Part shown: positions 26,692 through 33,475 of the stretch, in pieces | Layout of the letters: each line of letters starts with the position of its first letter | Numbering within the stretch: the first letter of the stretch is position 1 | NCBI GenBank assembly: GCA_964495375.1 | Contig: CAZBWM010000001.1 | Span: 154,818 to 218,817 of the forward strand | DNA length: 64,000 bases | Source: JAIESQ01 sp964495375 | GTDB lineage: Bacteria > Planctomycetota > Planctomycetia > Pirellulales > JAEUIK01 | Reading direction: 5' to 3' | The notes under the pieces: generated by a model | What the model was told of the DNA's origin: nothing | What the model saw: the letters and a program-made list of their open reading frames with translations, nothing else | Databases searched by the model: none | Program-made: the position numbers and the translations under genes

Positions 26692-26756
26692 GCGCAACGC
26701 GAGCGGGCTCGCCGAGGTGATTGAATACCACGGCGAACAAGCTTCGACGTCGCTCG
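26692..26756. repeat. 64-base degenerate direct repeat, copy 2
   Basis: Second copy of the unit at 26397-26460, in the same orientation and about 295 bases downstream, with the same GAGCGGGCTCGCCGAGGT core. Confidence 0.75.
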
Positions 26757-27264
26757 ACCTTTCGATCGCACTGGCCCGGAGGAACCAGATTGCGGCCTGG
26801 TCGCGAGGACAAGACCGCAATACAGCACAAAACTCAACAGGCCGCGATCGGGGCCGATCGGCAGCTTTCGGACAGTCGGCCCAGGCAATCACCCAGGCCA
26901 TACCAGCATCCTAGGCGATCAGTGGCTGATTGTCCAGAGTATTTTGGCTATATTTTCGTACATTTTTGCGAGTCCAAGCCGACCAGGGGCGCTCCTCCGG
27001 AGTCAATTGTCCTTCGTGTCGTGGTGCCGTCGCGGTGACCCATTCCCTGTGCGCGAAGCTCCGTTTCGCCCCGTGGGGCTTCACACGATCTCTCGCAATC
27101 GAGTCCAGGGGCTTCCGCCACCTGGCTATTCACTGCCACGGCGTTGCCGCTGGAGAGCTCGAGACGAGAGCGATATCGCGGGCGGGACTGTGCCCAAGGG
27201 GGACAAGAGTCCATCCGGTCGGCGCGTAAACGGTGAACCGCGTCGAACGAGGAAACGCGATGCC

Positions 27265-27344
27265 AAAACGGTGCCAGGAACCGTTTCTTTGATCCGCTCG
27301 TTTGGCTCGACGCGTCCGCTGGAAACGGTTCCTGGCACCGTTTT
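27265..27344. repeat. Palindromic repeat, family B (variant copy)
   Basis: Arms AAAACGGTGCCAGGAACCGTTT and AAACGGTTCCTGGCACCGTTTT, 22 bases each, around a 36-base loop. It resembles the two more similar copies at 28552 and 46698, but with GTGCCAGG instead of GTGTCAGG in both arms, a compensated change that keeps the pairing. Confidence 0.85.
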
Positions 27345-27482
27345 CACGGCGTCGGTAGCGGGGCTCACGGCGGGCAGCGCGTCAGGGAATCGCGTTTGCT
27401 CGTTCATTCCCCCAATTCCGCAGGTCGCTAGAATGGCGGCGTCGTGGAAATGCTCGTGCTTGCCTCAGGGGAGGCCACCGCC

Positions 27483-27758
27483 ATGAATTCGATCCCCGCG
27501 AACCCGATCATCGAGACGATTTGCGATGAGCAGGCCCGGGGGCACATCGTCGCCCGAGCGAAGCCGCTGATGCCGGGCCGGTTCCAGCTCGACTTCGCCG
27601 ATGGTTCGGTTCGTCAATACGATCTGCCGGCAGGGACGACCGCCGAGCAGTTCCGCGAGTGGTGGCATGAAGCGCAGCAAATGAAGAACCTCGAATGGTG
27701 CGGCATGGAAGAGCTGGGCGTACCGGCCGCGCCGCGGATCGATCCGACGTCGCGATAG
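27483..27758 (+). CDS. Small hypothetical protein
   Basis: 91 residues from ATG 27483, with GGGAGG eight bases upstream, a better site than the GTG-led extension to 27444. The product (MNSIPANPIIETICDEQ...) is soluble, with a segment FQLDFADGSVRQYDLPAGTT followed by a Trp-rich stretch (EQFREWWHEA, EWCGMEEL). No family is recognised. It is convergent with the phosphatase gene, with only four bases between the stops. Confidence 0.65.
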   Translation: MNSIPANPIIETICDEQARGHIVARAKPLMPGRFQLDFADGSVRQYDLPAGTTAEQFREWWHEAQQMKNLEWCGMEELGVPAAPRIDPTSR

Positions 27759-27762
27759 CCGA

Positions 27763-28482
27763 TCACCCGCTCGCCGTGGCCAACTGTGGTAGCCGGCCGC
27801 GGTGGGTGGCTTCGTCCGCGTCGCGCAGCATGCCCCAGCGGCTCGCTTGCCAGACCTGTTTGCTGCGGACGTCGAGCGCCGTGAGCCAACCGTGCCGCCA
27901 GCAGGCAGTGTCGATACAAACAGCGAAGCCCAGATCGAGCACTTCGGAGTTGGGCTGCTCCCAGTGCCCCACGATCACCGGCTTGCCCGAGCAATGCGGG
28001 CGCGCTTCGGCCGGGTCCAAGAGCGCCCAGCGCAATTGATAGTCGGGCTGCTGGTGCATCGGCACGTCAGGCAGGTAACTGGCGTGCGTGAAGATGAAGT
28101 CGTCGGTCTCCCAATACGGCTGGGCGCCGGCCAGCAATTCCCAGTGCGCGGCGGGGATGTCTTTGAGCGCACCGCAAAAGCGATAGGAGCTGAGCGTCGC
28201 AATGCCGCCGCAGTTCTCCCAATAGCGCAGGGCCTTCTCACTCTCGCGAGCCGCGAAGAGCATTTCCTCGTGATTCCCCTCGATCAGCACGACGTGGCAC
28301 TGGTTCTGGAGTTCGATGATCCGCTCGAGCACGGTGCGGCTATCGCGCCCGTTGTCGATCAGGTCGCCCAAGAACACGAGCATGTCGTCGGCCGCGGGCT
28401 TAATGGCTTCAAGCAGCGCATCGAGCGCATGCCCACATCCATGAACGTCGCCGATGGCGATGAGGCGACCGGGTGATGCCAT
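27763..28482 (-). CDS. PP1/ApaH-like metallophosphoesterase
   Basis: 239 residues from ATG 28482. The metallophosphoesterase motifs occur in order: AIGDVHGC (residues 9-16), FLGDLIDNG (about 38), LIEGNHEEML (about 71) and GHWEQP (about 190, usually GHT). This is the layout of bacterial Ser/Thr protein phosphatases (PrpA-like) and diadenosine tetraphosphatases. It probably dephosphorylates phosphoproteins in the cytoplasm, binding two metal ions. The longer open frame upstream translates a palindromic repeat and is not coding. The substrate is not determinable from sequence alone. Confidence 0.9.
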   Translation of the reverse strand: MASPGRLIAIGDVHGCGHALDALLEAIKPAADDMLVFLGDLIDNGRDSRTVLERIIELQNQCHVVLIEGNHEEMLFAARESEKALRYWENCGGIATLSSYRFCGALKDIPAAHWELLAGAQPYWETDDFIFTHASYLPDVPMHQQPDYQLRWALLDPAEARPHCSGKPVIVGHWEQPNSEVLDLGFAVCIDTACWRHGWLTALDVRSKQVWQASRWGMLRDADEATHRGRLPQLATASG

Positions 28483-29175
28483 CGGGGAACAACTCAGAGG
28501 AGCGATTTGACGTGCGGGTTCCAATCGTGGGTCAGTCGCGTCGAGTCGGAGCCCGAACGGTGTCAGGAACCGATTCAAGTACCGGCCGACCCTTGGTGAT
28601 CAACCGTCTGAATCGGTTCCTGACACCGATCGGGTCTACGTTCAGATTTCGACTGACCTACTACCCAGGTTTGTGTGTTACACCGAAGGTAATCTCGCGT
28701 TTCAACGGACACAATGGCGGGGGCTGTGAGGAACGATGCAGGGCAACTACTGTGCGCAGAAGGTCGAGTCTTTGAACGCGTCTGCTGCCCAAAATGGCGC
28801 GCCGGGCGGGAGATTTCGCTTGAACTTGCCAGCGCGGCGGCTTATTTTCCAGAGCGTCAGCAGTCCCGCGTGAGAATGTGTTGCCCGCCTGTTGGCCGGC
28901 GACTACGCCTGGCTGCCGCACTCAGGGGTCCGCTAATGCCGGTGTGCGACGACTCTGTCGTCCTTCACTGCCGAGCTTGAACTTCGAACGTTCAAGCCAG
29001 CTTCTTGATCGGGCCCGTGTTTGTTCCCGTGCGTTCGCGCGACGCTGCCATCTTTGGCTAATCAGCAGCACCGCGGCGAGTGCCGAGCCGCTTGCCTGAT
29101 CGCGCTGTCCCCGTGACGGAGATTGATCGTCGTTCACCAGCCTGGCAACTTTTTACAGCTTCCAGAAGGGGAACG
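28483..29175. other. 693-base intergenic region with a family B palindrome
   Basis: Between the divergent phosphatase and PEP-CTERM genes. It contains the palindrome at 28552-28633; after that I see no gene, although short frames exist on both strands. It presumably carries the promoter for the PEP-CTERM cluster, but no clear -35/-10 or -24/-12 element was found. Confidence 0.6.
28552..28633. repeat. Palindromic repeat, family B
   Basis: Arms beginning CCCGAACGGTGTCAGGAACC and ending GGTTCCTGACACCGATCGGG, 25 bases with one mismatch, around a 33-base loop with the CTTGGTGA word. It lies about 70 bases upstream of the phosphatase gene. Confidence 0.9.
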
Positions 29176-30141
29176 ATGCCAATGACTCGACAAATCTGGC
29201 TGAGCCTGGCCGCAATCTTGGTGGCGGCGTCGGGTTCTGACTTCGCGTGTGCGGTTACCGTACCGCTGAATTTTCAAGGACCGGAACAGACGTTCCAGGG
29301 AAACGTCGACTTCAGCGGATCGCTCACGGCCGGCGGCACTGGCAACGCGTATGACGTGAAAGCCAAGGCGTACGTTCCCTTTCAGACGATTCCGCCGACG
29401 ACGCATCCGTTGTCGTTTGACGGCGGAACGTTACCGGTCGCCAGCGAATTGGTGAGCGTGGCGCCACTCAATGCTCAGGCGGAGATCGTCGGTGGCGACC
29501 TGGTCGGCCTGAACAACATCGTCGTCCGCGGCATGCACGACACGCCGCTGAGCTTTGCGCTGAACACCCTGTTCGTGAACACCAACAGCTCGCTCACGAT
29601 TCTCAAGAGCTTGTCGATTGATTTGTCGGGGGAAGCGGCCGATCTGCTGTTCACTCAAGTCGGTCCGGCGCTGCTGGTGCCCGGCGGCGGCGGCACCGGG
29701 ACGTTTTCGCTGTCGGGCGACGCAGCCCTCACCTATCAAAACCTGAACCTGGTGGCAGGCGGCCTAATCACGGTGCCGTTTCCCGGGCAATCGCCGGCGT
29801 TGCCTGTGCTACTCACTGGGGACTACTCGCTTAGTGGCCCCGCGAACAACACCAAGCTGACGCTCGACGGCAAGGGGCTGGTGTCCTTCACGTTCTCGAT
29901 TGACGGCAGCAACGATCAGCCGGCGGCGTTTTCCTTCGCGGTTTCGAGCCCGCTGGAATTGACGGTCTCGGCCACGGTCAGCGCTCTGGCGACCGCGTTC
30001 CTGGAATTTGAGTTCCATTTGGAGCAGTCGGGCATCGTGGTCCCTGAGCCGGCGAGCATCAGCTTGCTGGGTATTGGACTCACCGGGATGACCGCGCTGC
30101 TGGCCTGGCGCCGCGGCCACAGGCTGACTCGGGCGGCGTGA
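29176..30141 (+). CDS. PEP-CTERM sorted secreted protein
   Basis: 321 residues from ATG 29176 (an ATG two codons later, 29182, is equally possible), with AAGGGG upstream. The signal peptide (IWLSLAAILVAASGSDFACA) is followed by a beta-rich domain (PLNFQGPEQTFQGNVDFSGS). The tail VPEPASISLLGIGLTGMTAL plus LAWRRGHRLTRAA is a complete PEP-CTERM signal. First of three consecutive PEP-CTERM genes. The mature domain repeatedly shows LSG and LTG beta strands; its function is unknown. Confidence 0.88.
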   Translation: MPMTRQIWLSLAAILVAASGSDFACAVTVPLNFQGPEQTFQGNVDFSGSLTAGGTGNAYDVKAKAYVPFQTIPPTTHPLSFDGGTLPVASELVSVAPLNAQAEIVGGDLVGLNNIVVRGMHDTPLSFALNTLFVNTNSSLTILKSLSIDLSGEAADLLFTQVGPALLVPGGGGTGTFSLSGDAALTYQNLNLVAGGLITVPFPGQSPALPVLLTGDYSLSGPANNTKLTLDGKGLVSFTFSIDGSNDQPAAFSFAVSSPLELTVSATVSALATAFLEFEFHLEQSGIVVPEPASISLLGIGLTGMTALLAWRRGHRLTRAA

Positions 30142-30277
30142 ACGTTTCTTGCCGCATACCGCGTCGGCCCGACGAGCGACCCGCGGCGCGTCACCACACG
30201 GATTGCTGTGCCGAAAGTCGTTCGCCTGGTTGCTAGAACACTCGACTGCGAAACATCGAATCCGCAAGGTGCTGCCA

Positions 30278-31468
30278 ATGCATGTTCGTCGATTGTTCCC
30301 GAGTAGCGTGCTGCTGCTTTCGATCTTCCTGTTAAGCGCGAGGCTTGCAGTTGCCTCGCCCTTATCGTTTTCGGGACTGGGGCTGATCTCCAACCTGGCC
30401 AACACCGCGGCTTGGGGAATCTCGGGCGACGGATCGCTGATTGTCGGCATGGCCAGCTCGAAGACGCCGAACCCCGGTGGCAACTCGGGCATCATGCGCG
30501 GCTTTCGCTGGTTTACCGACGGCACGCGCGATGGCCTGACGCCGAACGGAGTCGCCAGTAGCGGCAACGCGGTCACGGGCGACGGCGCAAAGATCGCAGG
30601 GTTTATCGGTCTACAGGCGGTGCGGTGGGATCCCGGCAAAGTGGTCCCGCTGGGGATGCTTCCCGGCGCCACCTTTAGCAGCGCGTTTGGCCTTTCGAGC
30701 GATGGCTCGGTTGTCGTGGGCTCCAGCGGCAATGCCCCCAACGACGCGGCGAATTTCGCGTTTCGCTGGACGGCCGAAACGGGCATCGTTGGGCTCGAGA
30801 GCTTGGCGAGCTTTCCCAACAGTTCGGCCAACGGGGTATCGGGAGATGGCAGCACCATCGTCGGCTACATCCGAAATCCGGCGACGGATCAGATCCGGGC
30901 GGTGCGCTGGACCGACGAGGGCTTGTTCAGTCTTGGCATCTTGCCGGGGCTCGGTGGCAATGGCACCGCGTTTAGCATTTCGGCCGATGGCAGTACGGTT
31001 GTCGGCTGGAGCGGATCGGGGGCAAAGTATCAGGCCTTTCGGTGGACCGAGAACGAAGGCATGCGCGGCCTGGGCTACTTGCCAGGATTCAATTACAGCG
31101 TCGGCTGGGCTTCCTCCTACGGCGGAACCGCGATCGTCGGCCACGCCAGCACCTCGAATTTGACACAAACTCCCGGAGGTGCGTTTTTGTGGACCCCGTC
31201 CACAGGCATGCTGAGCTTGCAACAGCTTTTGACATCACGCGGCGTCTTACCGGATGGCTGGCAGCTAACGGTTGCCAGCGGCATTTCATTCGATGGGTCG
31301 ACGATCGTCGGCTACGGCGTCAACCCCCAGGGGGTTACCGAAGGTTGGGTTGCGCACGTCCCCGAACCGGGCGCGGTAGGGCTAGCGGCGACGGGCGCGG
31401 CAATCTTAGCGGGCGCCGCGGTGCGCCGTCGCTCGTCATCACGTCGTCGACGGGCATCGACCAGCTAA
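30278..31468 (+). CDS. PEP-CTERM protein with HAF repeats
   Basis: 396 residues from ATG 30278, 136 bases after the previous gene; the open frame from 30149 is longer but the signal peptide (RRLFPSSVLLLSIFLLSARLAVA) starts here. The body is six or seven HAF-type units, each with a DGSTVVG-like turn and a FRWT strand (GDGSLIVG, SDGSVVVG, GDGSTIVG, ADGSTVVG), which predicts a beta-propeller. The C-terminus VPEPGAVGLAATGAAILAGA and a long Arg/Ser tail form the sorting signal. It is probably surface or matrix exposed; the ligand is unknown. Confidence 0.9.
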   Translation: MHVRRLFPSSVLLLSIFLLSARLAVASPLSFSGLGLISNLANTAAWGISGDGSLIVGMASSKTPNPGGNSGIMRGFRWFTDGTRDGLTPNGVASSGNAVTGDGAKIAGFIGLQAVRWDPGKVVPLGMLPGATFSSAFGLSSDGSVVVGSSGNAPNDAANFAFRWTAETGIVGLESLASFPNSSANGVSGDGSTIVGYIRNPATDQIRAVRWTDEGLFSLGILPGLGGNGTAFSISADGSTVVGWSGSGAKYQAFRWTENEGMRGLGYLPGFNYSVGWASSYGGTAIVGHASTSNLTQTPGGAFLWTPSTGMLSLQQLLTSRGVLPDGWQLTVASGISFDGSTIVGYGVNPQGVTEGWVAHVPEPGAVGLAATGAAILAGAAVRRRSSSRRRRASTS

Positions 31469-31666
31469 CAATGCATGAGGGCAATTTCATTTAGCGCACG
31501 GACGTCGTGTTACATCGCGCCGGAACACATCGCGCCAGAACATTTCAAACTTTTTTCTTGATCCCGCTTGTGGGGGGGCGGTATTCTCCCGGCTGGTTCG
31601 GGCCACGCACGGTGCCGTCGATTCAATGCGGGGCGAACCGATCGATGCCGTCAGGGAGATGTCACG

Positions 31667-32575
31667 ATGCGTCGTCCTTGCGCCAGTGTCGGGTTGGCGT
31701 TCTTTTTCTCGCTGCTTGTTGCGGGCCAGAAACTTGTGCTGGCCGGCGTGGTCACCGCCACGGTCGCCGGGCAGTCGGTGCCACTCGGCAACCTGAACTA
31801 TTCGCTCAACGCGTCGGGCAACAATTTCGTCAACGAGGCGACGTTTCAGCTCAACGACGCTTTCAAGTCGCTGATGAACGACTGCGGGCAGTTCCGCTGG
31901 TTCCAGATCGTGACGACCGACACTGATCCGATCAACTACCAGGGCAAGTTGCTCAAAGCCGCTTACGTCGATCCGCCCAGCGGCGGCTGGGACTATCAGC
32001 GCAATCCGGCCGGTGACTTCACCAAAGGAACGCCCGGCGCCGATACGTCGCCGTTTTACGAGAACGACATCGGCTTCGCCGGCAACAAGAACTCGTATCC
32101 CAATCTCGACGGCAATCTGCAGGTCTTTGGGGGCAAGGCAGGACCGTTTCCGATCCAGGATACCAGCCTGGGATTGATCCGCACTCAAGACGTGCCAGGC
32201 CTCGGCGGCAACAACAACAAGCTGATCTTCGAAACGTTTCTCGCCTATATCAGCGATTGCATGCCGGCCAATACGTTTCAGGTGCTGGCCGGTTACACCT
32301 GGGGTATCGAGACCGACGGCGCCGGCAAACTCTCCAAGATCGCGCCGTCTGATATCACGTTCGCGCCCGACCTGGTGCCGAACACCAACGTAGTCAACAT
32401 CACCGCCGCGCTGGCCAACAGTTTCCCGGCCTGGACGGCCGTGTTCGATTCCGAGATTGAACTGTGCTGTGTGCCTGAGCCGGCGACGTGGTTGGTGATT
32501 GTGCTGATGGGCGGGTATTTAGGCGTGTGGCAGCGTCGCGGCAGGCGTCGCCGTATCGCGGGCCCACCTGACTGA
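31667..32575 (+). CDS. PEP-CTERM sorted secreted protein
   Basis: 302 residues from ATG 31667, with GGGAG ten bases upstream. The signal peptide is SVGLAFFFSLLVAGQKLVLAG. The mature domain (VVTATVAGQSVPLGNLNY...) contains several Cys and Trp and many Asn/Asp/Gly turns. The C-terminus VPEPATWLVIVLMGGYLGVW plus the basic tail is the sorting signal. Third of the cluster, 198 bases after the HAF-repeat gene, so possibly from its own promoter. No enzymatic motif was seen. Confidence 0.88.
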   Translation: MRRPCASVGLAFFFSLLVAGQKLVLAGVVTATVAGQSVPLGNLNYSLNASGNNFVNEATFQLNDAFKSLMNDCGQFRWFQIVTTDTDPINYQGKLLKAAYVDPPSGGWDYQRNPAGDFTKGTPGADTSPFYENDIGFAGNKNSYPNLDGNLQVFGGKAGPFPIQDTSLGLIRTQDVPGLGGNNNKLIFETFLAYISDCMPANTFQVLAGYTWGIETDGAGKLSKIAPSDITFAPDLVPNTNVVNITAALANSFPAWTAVFDSEIELCCVPEPATWLVIVLMGGYLGVWQRRGRRRRIAGPPD

Positions 32576-32692
32576 ATCAGTGCGCGCTAGCGCGGTCGAC
32601 CCGCTGGTTGCGGCGAGCATTCTTGGGCTGGCGAACGGAATGGCTCGCCGCTTTTGCGCGCAAAGGAAGTCGCGCATCACTCGCGCGAATCG

Positions 32693-32723
32693 GTTAGCCG
32701 CGGGATTTATCCCGCGCGCTAGC
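32693..32723 (-). repeat. Short palindromic repeat, family A (pair 2, left)
   Basis: GTTAGCCGCGGGATTTATCC followed by CGCGCGCTAGC. Pairs with the inverted copy at 32776-32806, 52 bases downstream. Both lie between the PEP-CTERM cluster and rnpB. Confidence 0.88.
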
Positions 32724-32775
32724 GCGTGCGAGGCGGTAAATCGATCGGCGCGCAAGGGAGTTCTGCGTCGAACCA

Positions 32776-32806
32776 GCTAGCGCGCGGAGCAAGCTCCGCG
32801 GCTAAC
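32776..32806 (+). repeat. Short palindromic repeat, family A (pair 2, right)
   Basis: GCTAGCGCGCGGAGCAAGCT followed by CCGCGGCTAAC, with the GGAG/CTCC type stem. It sits about 60 bases beyond the 3' end of rnpB. Confidence 0.88.
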
Positions 32807-32866
32807 AAGGGTGAAGGTTCTTGGTCGTGAACCTCGCGCGAGAATCGCACGACGTGTGAAAGAAAA

Positions 32867-33323
32867 GAACGCGAAGCGAACCTGTAAGCCGGGTTTTGTC
32901 CGCGTCACGGCAGGCCGGCTGCGACGCACCGAAGTGCTCGAGCCGACGTGTTGCGACGCGGGGTGATCATTCCTCTAGGGCGGCGATTACTCGACGCCTC
33001 GAGCGACCTACCCGGGAGTAGTAGCGGCTCGGACCGAGCCGTCCCCCCTGTTTGGTCTTGCTCCCGGTGGGGTTTGCCTAGCCAGACTGGTCGCCCAATC
33101 TGCTGGTGAGCTCTTACCTCACCGTTTCACCCTTACCACGTCGCAGCCGGCAGGTAGCGACGTGGCGGTTTGCTTTCTGTTGCACTATTCCCTGGCCTCG
33201 CGGCCGGTGGGCGTTACCCACCACCGTGTCCTGTGGAGCCCGGACTTTCCTCCCGCGGCCGGCGGCAGCCCGCGAACGAGCGCCGCGTGAGCCACCGGCG
33301 ATCACCCGGTTCGCTTCGCGTTC
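32867..33323 (-). ncRNA. rnpB: RNase P RNA, bacterial type A
   Basis: About 457 bases on the minus strand. The 5' conserved core GAGGAAAGTCCGGGCTCC is at 33252-33235, and the 3' core ending in CCCGGCTTACAGGTTCGCTT is at 32892-32873. The two ends (33308-33323 and 32867-32882) form a perfect 16-bp P1 helix that sets the boundaries. It is the catalytic RNA that removes 5' leaders from pre-tRNAs. A possible -10 element TATCTT lies at 33337-33332, nine bases before the 5' end, but no good -35 is seen. Family A palindrome pairs flank it on both sides. Confidence 0.97.
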
Positions 33324-33380
33324 TGCTATTTAAGATACGCGGGCCGGTTCGCGCGGCATAGCATGAACCATGTTGAATCG

Positions 33381-33411
33381 CTTAGCCGTGGGATTTATCC
33401 CGCGCGCTAGC
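33381..33411 (-). repeat. Short palindromic repeat, family A (pair 3, left)
   Basis: CTTAGCCGTGGGATTTATCC followed by CGCGCGCTAGC, one C-to-T change in the outer stem. Partner of the copy at 33436-33466, in the short gap between rnpB and the 933-residue secreted protein gene. Confidence 0.85.
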
Positions 33412-33435
33412 TCGCTCGATCGAGACACCGGATCC

Positions 33436-33466
33436 GCTAGCGCGCGGAGTAAACTCCGCGGCTAAC
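33436..33466 (+). repeat. Short palindromic repeat, family A (pair 3, right)
   Basis: GCTAGCGCGCGGAGTAAACT followed by CCGCGGCTAAC, identical to the copy at 6464-6494. It ends ten bases before the stop of the 933-residue protein gene, so it may act in its 3' end. Confidence 0.88.
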
Positions 33467-33475
33467 ACTAGGGGA

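Larger units (their letters stand above)
25892..27482. other. Gene-free field of degenerate repeats
   Basis: About 1.6 kb without a credible gene; the open frames on both strands are low-complexity Arg/Ser/Pro translations of repeats. In order: a GCGTCCGAA-rich element (25978-26170), a CCCAGGGTAGTCGC palindrome (26216-26254), a 64-base unit at 26397 repeated at 26692, a family A palindrome (26533-26563), and a family B palindrome (27265-27344). The phrase TCGGCGCGT after a GGGGGAC run recurs near 26615 and 27200, and TCCTTCGTGTCGT recurs near 26355 and 27008, so larger degenerate duplications are present. Confidence 0.75.

Noticed and set aside
26533..27344. CRISPR-like repeat spacing in the repeat field
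   Set aside because: Repeat units differ, are not evenly spaced and have no cas genes nearby.
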